A model generated the notes under the pieces. It was not told where the DNA came from. It did not search any database and saw nothing but the letters and a program-made list of their open reading frames with translations. From NCBI RefSeq assembly GCF_900172215.1, contig NZ_FWFP01000020.1, positions 1 through 32,393 on the forward strand: a stretch of DNA of 32,393 bases, in the 5' to 3' direction. Source of the DNA: Ruegeria meonggei. Its GTDB lineage: Bacteria; Pseudomonadota; Alphaproteobacteria; Rhodobacterales; Rhodobacteraceae. The position numbers and the translations under genes are program-made. Position 1 is the stretch's first letter. Each line of letters begins with the position of its first letter. Below, piece after piece: positions 7,610 through 16,315 of this stretch.

Positions 7610-9439
7610 ATGCATTTGCATCGTGTACTTATTTCCACTTCGTTCCTGTCTTTGATAGCTATTCCACCCCTTTTCGCAGATGTTGAATCTCAAATCCCAG
7701 AGTCGCCCGAAAAAGGCTATTCGGATGTCACCGAGCGTGCCATTGATGCCCATGTCGTGAGAAGAGGCTTCCGCACACGGACGCTCGCCGCCCAAGAGGT
7801 GCGCCGCCGCCGGCAAAGCTTGCCACCCGGTCTGTTGGCGGCAATGCCGATAACGGCCGAGTCAGCCGTCCACGGGAGCGTTGAAGTGCCTGTCATTGCG
7901 CTAGTTTTTTCAAATACGCCTGCCATTCCGTACCCGGTTGCCGATCTTGAAGAGCGCCTGTTCAACCCCGGCAATGCGGGTTCTATGACTGCTCACTACG
8001 ATGAGATGTCGCATGGCGTTTTAGAAGTGAGTGGAGAGGTGCTGGAGTGGATCGAGTTGCCGGAGGGCGACCTTTTCTACGCCGGAGATTGTAACGGGAC
8101 GTGTGGAGCAGCCAAAATGCCGGCTTTCCTTACAAGCGCCTTTACTGAGGCAGACGTTGAGATCGATTTCACGCAATTCGACAATGACGGCCCCGACAAT
8201 ATCCCCAATTCTGGCGATGATGATGGCTTTGTTGATTTTGTGGCTTTGGTGCATCCCGAGAGCGGCGGCGAATGCGGAGATGGAGGCAATGGCAATATCT
8301 GGTCCCATCGCTTTGCGTTTAGTGGCTGGACTGGTACTGCATTTGAAACGGGTGATGTGGGGCAGGCAAATGTTCCGATTTTCATAGATGACTACGTCAT
8401 TATGCCTGCGTTCGATTGTGATGATGCCACGATGATCCAGATCGGCGTTTTCTCGCACGAATTCGGACATGCCTTCGGGTTGCCCGATCTGTACGATTCC
8501 ACGCGACCAGCGCAATCTTCCGGTATTGGCGGTTGGGGGCTGATGGCTTCGGGCTCCTGGGGATGCGATGGTGTGTCTTCCTCCCATCAGCCCTGCCATA
8601 TGACCGCTTGGTCAAAGGAATTTCTCGGGTGGGTCACCCCGCAGGTGATTGACACCGATACGACCGCCGTGCGCATTCGCCCCTATGTTGAATCAGGCGA
8701 TGTTGTACGGGTTGACTACACCGATGCTGAAGATCCCGAAGACAACCACTACCTCCTGCTGTCCTTTCGGAATCAATTCGGCTTTGACAGTTTGCTTACA
8801 GGGCCCGGATTGCTTGTAACTGAAATTGACAATGCCCGTGTTCAGGCAGGGCTTGTCAACAACTCGGTTAACGGGGATCCCACGCAATTGGGCGTCAACG
8901 TGATTGAAGCCGACGGCGCACAGCATCTGGACTTTATGACCAACCGCGCGGATGGAGGTGACGTGTTTCCCGGTACCGCAGGCGTTTTGAATCTGGATGC
9001 AGCCCACACCGAAGCACCACGAGCTGCTCTGTGTAACATTACAGTATCAGCTGATTTTATCGAACTGGATATCTTCACTTCGCAATCAACATGTCCGGGC
9101 ATGCTTGCAGGTGCTGTCCAGCATGCGGCGCAAACGACTGAAGGGAAGTTGCACGGGGAAGAGGTCATTCTGATCGGTGTCATAGAGAATATGGGGACCA
9201 ACCTGTTCAGCGACCGCGATCTGGTCTTTAAGGACCCCGACAACCCAGAGTACAGCATTCCGGTGACTGTGCCCGTGCCTACAGAGTCGGTTCTGGGCAC
9301 TATTGAAGGGCCAACAAATCTGGCTGATGTATTGGGACAGCGCGTCGTAGTGCGCGGCACCTTAACTGAAGGTGTATTGAAGGGGTACGGTGAAACTGAT
9401 GTGCTAAAGCTCGAAGAACTCGAGATTCTCAACGAGTAA
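7610..9439 (+). CDS. Secreted M6-like zinc metalloprotease
   Basis: A 609-residue protein. The ATG at 7610 is chosen because GGAGAG lies 4-9 nt upstream and a signal peptide (MHLHRVLISTSFLSLIAIPP, cleavage after LFA) begins there; an ATG at 7598 is possible. The catalytic motif is HEFGHAFGLPDLYD at residues 283-296, which is HExxH with the GLPD extension of immune inhibitor A-type M6 peptidases, followed by GLMASGSWGC as the expected Met-turn. An upstream segment (IDFTQFDNDGPDNIPNSGDD then GFVDFVALVHPESGGE) also matches M6 domains. The C-terminal 120 residues resemble an OB-fold-like tail (GKLHGEEVILIGVIENMG, LGQRVVVRGTLTEG); this is weaker. It probably acts outside the cell on proteins or peptides. 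Confidence 0.86.
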   Translation: MHLHRVLISTSFLSLIAIPPLFADVESQIPESPEKGYSDVTERAIDAHVVRRGFRTRTLAAQEVRRRRQSLPPGLLAAMPITAESAVHGSVEVPVIALVFSNTPAIPYPVADLEERLFNPGNAGSMTAHYDEMSHGVLEVSGEVLEWIELPEGDLFYAGDCNGTCGAAKMPAFLTSAFTEADVEIDFTQFDNDGPDNIPNSGDDDGFVDFVALVHPESGGECGDGGNGNIWSHRFAFSGWTGTAFETGDVGQANVPIFIDDYVIMPAFDCDDATMIQIGVFSHEFGHAFGLPDLYDSTRPAQSSGIGGWGLMASGSWGCDGVSSSHQPCHMTAWSKEFLGWVTPQVIDTDTTAVRIRPYVESGDVVRVDYTDAEDPEDNHYLLLSFRNQFGFDSLLTGPGLLVTEIDNARVQAGLVNNSVNGDPTQLGVNVIEADGAQHLDFMTNRADGGDVFPGTAGVLNLDAAHTEAPRAALCNITVSADFIELDIFTSQSTCPGMLAGAVQHAAQTTEGKLHGEEVILIGVIENMGTNLFSDRDLVFKDPDNPEYSIPVTVPVPTESVLGTIEGPTNLADVLGQRVVVRGTLTEGVLKGYGETDVLKLEELEILNE

Positions 9440-9459
9440 TATCCGAGGTACAGCTCCAA

Positions 9460-9534
9460 GAAATCGAACGATTTCCTCCCTTACCCTCCCATGGTTCGCC
9501 ATGGTGGGTTGCGCCCGATCTTCACGATTGGGCG
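9460..9534 (+). terminator. Three tandem hairpins after the metalloprotease gene
   Basis: Within 100 bp of the stop there are three consecutive stem-loops: GAAATC-GAAC-GATTTC (9460-9475), CCATGG-TTCG-CCATGG (9489-9504, a UUCG tetraloop), and CGCCCGATC-TTCAC-GATTGGGCG (9512-9534, nine pairs with one G-U). No U tract follows the last. They may stabilise the mRNA 3' end or terminate transcription with help from Rho. Confidence 0.45.
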
Positions 9535-9638
9535 TCCCAACTTACCGTCTGCACACACGTTTTGTTTGGTTGAAATAACTCAAAAACCATGCAAATCTGA
9601 ACGCATCTCACAAAAAACTGGTTTGGACTAGTTCATTT

Positions 9639-10661
9639 ATGTTTCTTCGCATTCTGTCATTATCGCTAGTTATTTCTGGCTGCGCCAAGATTCCCGATGT
9701 GTCCACTAGGTACTATCTGACAAAAAGTACACTGCGGTTGGACGTTACACGTGCCTTATCCTGCAGCCCCGGAGGTCAAATTAACATCTCAAACGCCGTC
9801 AGCCCTGTCATAGCCAATTCAGCGGATCTCAGCCGGACATACCCGTTTAATCTCCAGGAACTAAAGAGCACCTTTACCGATCCCGATGTGACAGTTCAGT
9901 TTTTTGAAGATGGTAGGCTGCAAAGCATCAATGCAACCCAAACGGGTACTGCAAAACAGATTGTGGAATCCTCTCTAGTTGTTGCCTCCTCCGTGTTGCG
10001 TGACAAAGGTATCCCCGGTGCGGCCCCCGTACCCGACGGGCTGACAAAATGCGAATACATAGAAAAACACGGTGACAAGAACGGTATCCTGTCTCTTATT
10101 TACTCTTCTGGAATGTCAGTACCCAAGGCCGGATTACAGGAGATCAGGCCGGTTGGTGCGAGTAAGGTCTACCATGAACGCCTCTTTCCCTCTGATAAGG
10201 TAGTGCAGGCGCACATACATCCGTCAGATCTTAACCCACTTAGCCCACCGGTTAATCTGGAGAACGACGGGCAGCCCTATTCATTGGTTGCCAGGCAGTT
10301 GACCAAAGTTAGTATCAGAGTCCACGCCAGTGACGACAAAGGCCAGAACGAGCTTATTTGGAATGGCGCTGCGCTGATGGCATTGCCGGGAAATGAATAC
10401 AAAGTACCGATTCCACGTCGACCTGCCTTTGGAAAGCAAGAGTTTCAGGTCGCGTTTTCGGAATCTGGCTCGTTGAAGACATTGAAGTACGCCTCAACGT
10501 CGGGTTCCGCGGACGTGATAGGCTTGACGGGCGTACTTGCGGATGAGTTGCAGGGGCCATCTGCCGCTGATCAAGCAAAAGCTCTACAGGCAGAGGCAGA
10601 TCTGATAAAGCAAAGAGAACGGCTTGCAAAGTGTAGAGCCAATCCTTCGGAATGTCAGTGA
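9639..10661 (+). CDS. Lipoprotein of unknown function
   Basis: A 340-residue protein beginning with a short lipoprotein signal peptide and lipobox LVISGC (Cys15). I do not recognise a family. Visible features are a mixed beta-rich body with NISNAVSPVIANSADLSRTY and a C-terminal Ala/Gln/Arg-rich helical tail (AADQAKALQAEADLIKQRER) that may form a coiled coil, ending with two cysteines. It lies 200 bp after the metalloprotease gene with hairpins between, so it is probably transcribed separately. No enzyme motif is evident. Confidence 0.7.
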   Translation: MFLRILSLSLVISGCAKIPDVSTRYYLTKSTLRLDVTRALSCSPGGQINISNAVSPVIANSADLSRTYPFNLQELKSTFTDPDVTVQFFEDGRLQSINATQTGTAKQIVESSLVVASSVLRDKGIPGAAPVPDGLTKCEYIEKHGDKNGILSLIYSSGMSVPKAGLQEIRPVGASKVYHERLFPSDKVVQAHIHPSDLNPLSPPVNLENDGQPYSLVARQLTKVSIRVHASDDKGQNELIWNGAALMALPGNEYKVPIPRRPAFGKQEFQVAFSESGSLKTLKYASTSGSADVIGLTGVLADELQGPSAADQAKALQAEADLIKQRERLAKCRANPSECQ

Positions 10662-10730
10662 ACGCACTGCCAACGCTGAATGCTTTGCCTTTTCTTAGCG
10701 CGTTCTTTAGCAATCTTCGCAGCATCTACA

Positions 10731-11538
10731 ACGGTGTTGTCACGTTAACTCCTGGACAGCCAAAGAGTGCAGTTTTATGAAATTAAGGCTGCTTGGTTGG
10801 CGTCATTCCAGGCGTCAAAGGCCTCGAGGCAGTGATATCGATTGTTAAGGCGGAGCGGCGGCGCTGAAGCAATTGCGGATGGCTGAGTGGGTCGCCACAA
10901 ACCTTTGCTACCCTCCTGCAGAGCGATGGCTTTGCATCGTCCTTTCCCGCTTTCGGAAAGGGAGATGACTGTTTTCAGGTCGATTGTTTAGGCCTTTGTG
11001 CGACCAATGATCCAAACCCGGCGCGACCTCTCGATTGGCGGCGCCATACGAGCGTAGTTTGTCCGTGATTATCCGCTTGGGAATGAAACCAAGACGCTTT
11101 TTCAGGCGGTGCAATAGCCGTTTTGCCGCCCGTTTGTCCCGCCGCGATTGGTGGATTTCGTCCAGGACGACGCCATACTGATCACCCGCCCGCCAAAGCC
11201 AATACTAGCGATCTGAGATTCACACGGCAACTTCGTCCAGATGCCAGACATCACCTGGACGACCCTGTCTATGCCGCAGGTTTCGAGCTGCCGCCGGCCC
11301 GAATTTGATGACCCAACGCCGGACTGTTTCGTAGGACACATCGATCCCGCGCTGCTGCAGCGCCTCTTCAACTTCACGCAGACTCAAATTGAAGCGAACC
11401 TACAACCATACCGCGTGCGCGATGATCTGAGCAGGAAATCGGTGACGCTTGTAGCAGATTGATGATGACTTCATCGATGTCACCTACGTCCAATTGCTGA
11501 CATGAGCAACCGAACGGCAGTTAACCTGACAACACCGT
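10731..11538 (-). mobile_element. IS6-family (IS26-like) element, inactive
   Basis: An 808-bp segment bounded by 20-bp inverted repeats with one mismatch: ACGGTGTTGTCACGTTAACT at 10731-10750 and the complement of ACGGTGTTGTCAGGTTAACT at 11519-11538. The length and central transposase fit IS6-family elements. No 8-bp target duplication is visible when the flanks are compared, as expected after cointegrate or deletion events or long decay. Confidence 0.85.
10845..11471 (-). pseudogene. IS6-family DDE transposase with in-frame stops
   Basis: One minus-strand frame carries recognisable IS6 transposase along its length: YKRHRFPAQIIAHAVWL, LREVEEALQQRGIDVSYETV, GDVWHLDEVAV (first catalytic Asp), then KRIITDKLRSYGAA (second Asp), HKGLNNRPENSHLPFRKRER (Glu) and QRFV. 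The frame is interrupted by TAG at 11402-11400, TGA and TAG just after HLDEVAV, and TAG at 10910-10908, with no frameshift needed. The C-terminal tail has diverged. It cannot encode a full transposase. Confidence 0.87.
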
Positions 11539-11652
11539 CCTGGTGCATGCGAGACAATTATGCGCCTGCCGCTTGCGCCAAACCGTCGCCCGCACTGGTC
11601 CGTCAGCCGAGACTGGCTCGAGTGACCCTCCCTTTCGCCGTCGGTCCACCAG

Positions 11653-12021
11653 CGCAATGCTTATCTGAGCATTGAGCCCGGTCGTGATGTCATTGAACTG
11701 TCAATCGAGGGCGATTTGGACATAAACGGTTGGGATATTCGCAAAGCTCTTGGTTTGTTGATCAAACCTAACCCCGTGATGTTGGAATGGTTGTCCAGTC
11801 CTATCAGGTAAAGATGGAATGATGCGAAATGTGAACGCCTGATTGCCTTCGCAGCCAAGACGACGTACGGCGAATCCTGTCTGCACCACTATCGCAACCT
11901 GGCGCAGAAACAGTGGGACAAGCATGTTGGTGAGAGCCAGGAGGTGAGCTTCAAAACGTATTTCTACATACTGAGACCCGCCTTGGCTATCTCCTGGATC
12001 AGGCAGATAAGGACGCCATGA
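11653..12021 (+). pseudogene. RlaP/YcgL-type nucleotidyltransferase, C-terminal remnant
   Basis: The frame starting around 11653 reads YLSIEPGRDVIELSIEGD, LDINGWDIRKALGLLIKPNP, VMLEWLSSPIR, then a TAA at 11809-11811 where homologs have Tyr, followed by RLIAFAAKTTYGESCLHHYR and FKTYFYILRPALAISWIR. This is the conserved middle and C-terminal part of the predicted DNA polymerase beta-superfamily nucleotidyltransferases (PF10127). The N-terminal GS..D catalytic part is missing. It is a truncated, nonsense-mutated remnant next to the IS6 element. Family identification is from memory of conserved blocks. Confidence 0.72.
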
Positions 12022-12100
12022 ACATATTTGGTGGAAAGCTGCGTTTTTGCTACGATCTCTCGCTCCAAATATTTGCTATCCTTGAGCCGGCGACTGTCTC

Positions 12101-12325
12101 TCAGCAAATCAAGGGAATGACATCGGCTGCTGTGACGTTGCTCAGGCTCTCATGATAACGCTGATGGTTGTAATGATCGACGAAGGCTTCGATTTGGGCT
12201 TCGAGGTCGCCCGGTAGGAAGTAGTTTTCCAGCAAAATTCAGTTCTTCAAGGTTTGGTGCCAACGCTCTATCTTGCTCTGCGTTTGGGGATGGTATGGCG
12301 CACCGCGAGAATGCTTCATGCCTTT
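12101..12325 (-). pseudogene. IS3-family transposase (OrfB) C-terminal fragment
   Basis: The minus-strand frame reads GAPYHPQTQSKIERWHQTLK, a TGA, then ILLENYFLPGDLEAQIEAFV and DHYNHQRYHESLSNVTAADV. This is the end of the IS3-family integrase core, including the catalytic Glu region KIERWHQTLKN. It is cut at 12325, where it meets an RHS-like fragment in the opposite orientation, and its C-terminal tail after ADV is replaced by unrelated sequence. Confidence 0.8.
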
Positions 12326-12625
12326 GAGAGCAACGCTCACAACCAGCTGCTCGAGGATGACACCTATCGCTACGCCTAAGATCTGCGCGGCAACCGGATC
12401 AGCCGGGCCAACAAGGTTACCGATGCGGTCGAGACCTATGCCTATGACAGCCAGAACCGGCTGATCGGATACGGCTCGTACAGCACAGCCGCCAATTACG
12501 CCTACGATGCCCTCGACCGGCGCACCGAAAAACCGTCGGCGCAGATGTGGAGTCCTTCGATTAGGCCAGAGCCAAGTCGATTCATCATCAATCCGATCCA
12601 CCAGATGCCGGGACTGAACATCTAG
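12326..12625 (+). pseudogene. RHS/YD-repeat protein fragment
   Basis: The plus frame from 12326 reads NAHNQLLEDDTYRYA, a TAA at 12377-12379, then DLRGNRISRANKVTDAVETY and AYDSQNRLIGY, NYAYDALDRRTEK. These are typical RHS/YD repeats (YxYDxxGN..., YAYDALGRR). Repeat homology ends near 12550. RHS proteins are large surface or toxin-delivery shells; here only about 75 residues remain, without the toxin tip. The left edge abuts IS3 debris exactly, suggesting IS-mediated rearrangement. Confidence 0.72.
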
Positions 12626-12748
12626 GACCCTCAACTGGCGCGGTCGGTCTGATTGTCAGGAGGGGTTACACCCTGTTCATCAAGTGTTGCGTCCTTGGCA
12701 GAAGTTGAGCTACCAAAGGTAGAGCTGATTACTCGGGCGGCTATCGTA

Positions 12749-13873
12749 ATGCGTGTATGGAAGATTGCCACATTTGGTATTTTTCTCGCTGCGATATGGT
12801 TTGTGGTTTCATGGTACAAGTCACAGCCTTCCGATCATGACGAGGCATCGTTACGTGCGGATTGTGAAACATACGCAATATCACCTGCAAGAACTGCGGA
12901 AGCGTGTACAGCACTTCTCTCAGGGGGCGACCTCTCTGGCGAAGATCGAGTCAACCTCCTGATTTGGAGGGGCCAAGCCTACAAAAATAAGGGAGAAATT
13001 CAGAAGGCTAACTCTGACATAGCCGAAGTATTAGATTTCGACACAGATTATGTTGATGCATTAATATTGAGAGGTTATCTGCGAAGCGAAGCTGGGCACT
13101 ATGTCGAAGCAATCGAGGATCTTTCACGCGCCATTTCGATTGACCCGCAGAACGCCTCAATATTCAAACACAGAGGAGTAATCTACCACCGATCCGGGGA
13201 AACGGATTTGGAGCTTGCGGATTATACCAGAGCGTTGGAGTTGAACCCTGCTTATGAGGGGGCTGCAAACAATATTGCCAATGTGCTTGTCGCACAAGAA
13301 AGATACGCTGAAGCGATTGAGAACTTAAGAGGTTTCGTATTGCGTTGGCCGGAGAATCCCTGGTTTCAAGGTGCACTTGGTTTCTTACTCTTCAATCATA
13401 CGGACGAGTATGCCGAAGCGCTGGAGGCTTTTTCAAAATACGCTGAGCTGCGGCCTTCTTTGGCAACCAAATACATATTTCCTGCAATGGTTTACTTTGA
13501 AGCTGGAGAGCCCCAAAAAGGGCGGAAACTTATTGAAACCTATGCAGAAAAGCTGGACGAGAAAAACCGTCAAGACGCTTTGGCAATCGTTCGCATCCTT
13601 CAGTTTTTAGGGTTGGACGGCGAATTCGGTCAAGAAAATCAGATTCTTTATCGAAGCCAAGCCTTGGCGCGGGCCGGTCAAGTCGAAGCCGCGAGGCGCG
13701 AATATAATGTGTTCGAGGAAAAATTCGGCGTCTCAGCCCGCCTTGCAGTCTCTGAAATAATTCTGAGAGGTGAACCAAGTCTCGACAAAAAAAGACTAAT
13801 TCATGATGACGACTACTTTAGTGAGAAACTTGAGCTTTTTTTTATAGCGCTTTCGAATTTGAGACATTTGTAG
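12749..13873 (+). CDS. Membrane-anchored TPR-repeat protein
   Basis: A 374-residue protein from the ATG at 12749. The longer frame from 12653 reads through presumed non-coding sequence, and the ATG begins a natural N-terminal membrane segment (WKIATFGIFLAAIWFVVSWY). After a periplasmic linker come several tetratricopeptide repeats, for example ANSDIAEVLDFDTDYVDALI, AIEDLSRAISIDPQNASIFK and ELADYTRALELNPAYEGAAN, with looser repeats further on. TPR proteins scaffold other proteins. It lies 50 bp upstream of the toxin-like fragment in the same direction, so a role as its partner is possible but inferred. A 3' tail of A/T-rich codons differs from the GC-rich neighbours and may indicate transfer. 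Confidence 0.78.
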   Translation: MRVWKIATFGIFLAAIWFVVSWYKSQPSDHDEASLRADCETYAISPARTAEACTALLSGGDLSGEDRVNLLIWRGQAYKNKGEIQKANSDIAEVLDFDTDYVDALILRGYLRSEAGHYVEAIEDLSRAISIDPQNASIFKHRGVIYHRSGETDLELADYTRALELNPAYEGAANNIANVLVAQERYAEAIENLRGFVLRWPENPWFQGALGFLLFNHTDEYAEALEAFSKYAELRPSLATKYIFPAMVYFEAGEPQKGRKLIETYAEKLDEKNRQDALAIVRILQFLGLDGEFGQENQILYRSQALARAGQVEAARREYNVFEEKFGVSARLAVSEIILRGEPSLDKKRLIHDDDYFSEKLELFFIALSNLRHL

Positions 13874-13923
13874 TCGGAGCTTTTGTCGCCCGTGTAACAA
13901 TAATATGTGGAACGTGAACTAAA

Positions 13924-14475
13924 ATGGCAGACCCAGATTTCCAACAACTAAACGGAAGTATAACAGAAAAAGACTTTCGGGAAATTATGCGCGGATTGAA
14001 AGCAGCGGAAGGTGGCGGAATAACGGATGGGGCGGTATGCAGCGCCGGTCAAGGCGCGACGGGTATTATGGCAGGTGGAGTCATCTCCGGAGCAGTCGGA
14101 TATGTGACGCGTGGGTTATGGTTCTTAAAAAATGCCGAGGAAAGTGCCGCTGCAGGTGGTGTAGGTGGCAGTATTCTCGGTTTCGGACTTACTTACGATC
14201 CTGGCGGATCTTCTTGTAAAGACGGGAACACAGACAACGATGATGCGAACGCACATCAAAGTGCTGCTGCAAGTCCACTCATTATCGATCTGGATGGCGA
14301 TGGTATCGAGCTTACACCATTGGATGGCTCCGGGGTTTACTTTGATTTGAATGTTGACGGTTTTGCAGAACGAACCGGATGGGTCGGACCAGATGATGGT
14401 TTGGCACCGACGGTTTTGATCCAGTCTCAGACGGCCTCTGCGATGAACTCAGGGCCATTGTCTGATCGGTTGTAA
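13924..14475 (+). pseudogene. Secreted toxin-like protein, truncated by IS3 debris
   Basis: The frame encodes 183 residues. Residues about 35-100 are Gly/Ala-rich and hydrophobic (GATGIMAGGVISGAVGYVTR; SAAAGGVGGSILGFGL), resembling glycine-zipper or bacteriocin-like membrane segments. Then comes SPLIIDLDGDGIELTPLDGS with YFDLNVDGFAERTGWVGPDD, a calcium-binding-type block found in large RTX-like or type I-secreted proteins. In intact proteins this continues into further DxNGDG repeats; here it stops at about 14402 and the last 24 codons are antisense IS3 transposase. It is therefore the 5' remnant of a longer gene. Toxin identity is inference. Confidence 0.65.
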
Positions 14476-14546
14476 GCAGGCACACCTTGCAAGATGAACA
14501 GATTCGTCAGCGCTTCGATAATCATTGGGGCGGACCACTTCATTGG
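14403..14546 (-). pseudogene. IS3-family transposase fragment
   Basis: The minus frame reads MIIEALTNLFILQGVPAYNR, SDNGPEFIAEAV, a TGA, then DWIKTVGA. SDNGPEF is the second Asp motif of the IS3-family integrase core. Only about 45 codons remain; the fragment abuts and truncates the toxin-like gene. It is a different part of an OrfB than the fragment at 12101-12325; whether both derive from one element cannot be told. Confidence 0.8.
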
Positions 14547-15169
14547 AGGAGGCTCATTTGGACATCAGTTGAATTTGACCTTGGGGTCATAAACTAACCC
14601 GCCGCCCCCATAATATACGCCCGCAAGCAGTTTTGTTTGATCTGACTTCCCTTTCGGAAAATCAGGGCTGATTTGTAGGTCAGGCAGCGAAGCTGCCTGT
14701 TCCTGCTAATCTGCCACGTGGCGAACGCGGGAGGGGGCGAGGTAACGCTATTCGACAGGGGTGGTGCGGCCCGCAGTTACAGCCGAGGACACGGCCCTGT
14801 CTAATAGGGTTGCCCGGGGGGGGAGGGCAGCGTCCTCACCCTGACGGCCAAGGGCGTTTGGCTTGTCCAAATCCCGCTGGCCCACGAAAGGAAAGTGATG
14901 GGATAGAGAGCCCGCCACCATTTGCGATTGCACCCTTTTGTCAAACTACAAAGGAGACAGCCGGCACTTTCCGGACATACAATATACGATAACGATACTG
15001 CGGCCGCAGCCCGCATTTCTGCCGTTCGCTTCCGGCGCAAAAATCCCACTACATTGCCGCCGACAATCAAACGATTGCTTGGCTTGGCTTTTACTCCCTG
15101 TCTATTGTAGCCCAATATGCAAAGTGCCTCGGTTCAACGGCGTGCTTCAATCTCGGGTGACATTTCTGC
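14547..15169. other. Non-coding region before the AraC-type regulator
   Basis: About 620 bp in which I recognise no gene. It contains an 8-bp perfect hairpin with a GAA triloop (14681-14699), a smaller hairpin around TTCC-CTTTC-GGAA (14647-14660), and an 8-nt G run at about 14816-14823. It may be decayed mobile DNA. Confidence 0.4.
14681..14699. other. Very stable hairpin CAGGCAGC-GAA-GCTGCCTG
   Basis: Eight perfect pairs closed by a GCGAAGC mini-loop, which is known to be exceptionally stable. It is followed on the plus strand by TTCC only, so not a classical terminator. It could be an IS end, a structured RNA or a terminator of the truncated upstream transcript. Confidence 0.4.
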
Positions 15170-16204
15170 ATGAATGAGAACAAAGTGAATTCTGATAGCC
15201 AATCTTGGAATGTTCCAGGCTTCGGCGCGCATCACATAGCCAGGCTTCTGGAAAACCGTGGTTCAGATATCGTTGCGCTTCTGAGATCGGCCAACCTACC
15301 CGTTGATCTCCACGAAACCCCACCGGATTTTGTTGATGTTCGCAATGAGCTGCGCCTCTTGGAACTCGCCGTGAAAGAGACCCGAGACCCCCTGTTTGCG
15401 ATCACAGCGGGAAGAACATTCAACCCCAGAAAGACTACACTTCTCAGCTATGTCGTTTTGAACTCTCCAACCGTTGGCGAGGCAGTCGAGAAGGCTGTGA
15501 CTTACGCACGCTTAGCGCGCGGCTTTGCCAAACTGTCATTCTATGAAGAAGAGTACGGCATGTTTTTGGAGATAGATTCCATCGCTGAACTGATGCGTGC
15601 TGATAGAGCTCACAATGAGTTTCGAATGTCTGCTTTTTTGACCAGTCTTCAAATTGCAGCTGAGACGCCCTTGCCAGTCCTTGAGATACGGTTTCCGCAT
15701 GAATTGACCGAAGAAAAGCAGTCCCAAATCTCCAGTTCTCTATCGATCAATGTCAAACAGAGTCAAAGAGTTCCGGGTATCCTGTTTGACAAGACAGTGA
15801 TGGATATTCCGATCAAAGATACGGACCCCGCATTGCTTTTGCACCTTGAAAAACATGTGCAAACGTTGATGAACGATTTACCGCCTGTAATTGGTGAAAC
15901 AAGTTCATTGGTGCAGAGCGAGATAACGTCGCGACTGTCTTTTAGCGCTCCGACGCAAGATGAAATCGCGAAGACGCTGGGGATGAGTATCAGTACACTT
16001 GGTCGCAAGCTGACCAAAGAAGGCACAACCTACAAACAGCTGCTAAAGGATATTCGAGCAAGGCTGGCAGAGCAGTATCTTGATGATCCCAAGCTAAGTC
16101 TTTCTGAGATTGCTTTTGCGCTTGGTTACTCTGATCAGGCAGCGTTTACCAATGCCTACAAAACCTGGACGGGCCAATCTCCGGGCAGTGTTCGAGCAAC
16201 TTAG
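15170..16204 (+). CDS. AraC-family transcriptional regulator
   Basis: A 344-residue protein. The N-terminal about 200 residues resemble the Arabinose_bd (PF12625) sensor domain seen in OruR/VirS-like regulators (for example GFGAHHIARLLENRGSDIVA, FAITAGRTFNPRKTTLLSYV). The C-terminal 100 residues are a double helix-turn-helix: DEIAKTLGMSISTLGRKLTK and LSLSEIAFALGYSDQAAFTN with AYKTWTGQSPGSVR, a textbook AraC signature. The effector and targets are unknown. It is convergent with the small exported-protein genes downstream and may or may not regulate them. Confidence 0.9.
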   Translation: MNENKVNSDSQSWNVPGFGAHHIARLLENRGSDIVALLRSANLPVDLHETPPDFVDVRNELRLLELAVKETRDPLFAITAGRTFNPRKTTLLSYVVLNSPTVGEAVEKAVTYARLARGFAKLSFYEEEYGMFLEIDSIAELMRADRAHNEFRMSAFLTSLQIAAETPLPVLEIRFPHELTEEKQSQISSSLSINVKQSQRVPGILFDKTVMDIPIKDTDPALLLHLEKHVQTLMNDLPPVIGETSSLVQSEITSRLSFSAPTQDEIAKTLGMSISTLGRKLTKEGTTYKQLLKDIRARLAEQYLDDPKLSLSEIAFALGYSDQAAFTNAYKTWTGQSPGSVRAT

Positions 16205-16255
16205 GTTGAACTCAGGGCATACTATTCGGTTGGGACAGTGACCTCGGGCAAGAAA

Positions 16256-16295
16256 GCGGATGCTGATCTACTGGAACGTAGCCTCAAGCATCCGC
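16256..16295. terminator. Bidirectional terminator candidate between convergent genes
   Basis: A perfect 9-bp inverted repeat, GCGGATGCT (16256-16264) and AGCATCCGC (16287-16295), with a 22-nt loop lies between the AraC-type gene (ends 16204, plus) and the small exported-protein gene (ends 16316, minus). On the minus strand the stem is followed by TTTCTT, on the plus strand by CATTTTATG, both moderately T-rich. Confidence 0.55.
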
Positions 16296-16315
16296 CATTT
16301 TATGTGTCAGCGCCT

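Noticed and set aside
12239..12634. 131-codon minus frame that looks like one gene
   Set aside because: It is a chimera: its last 26 codons are IS3 transposase, the rest is the antisense of RHS repeats.
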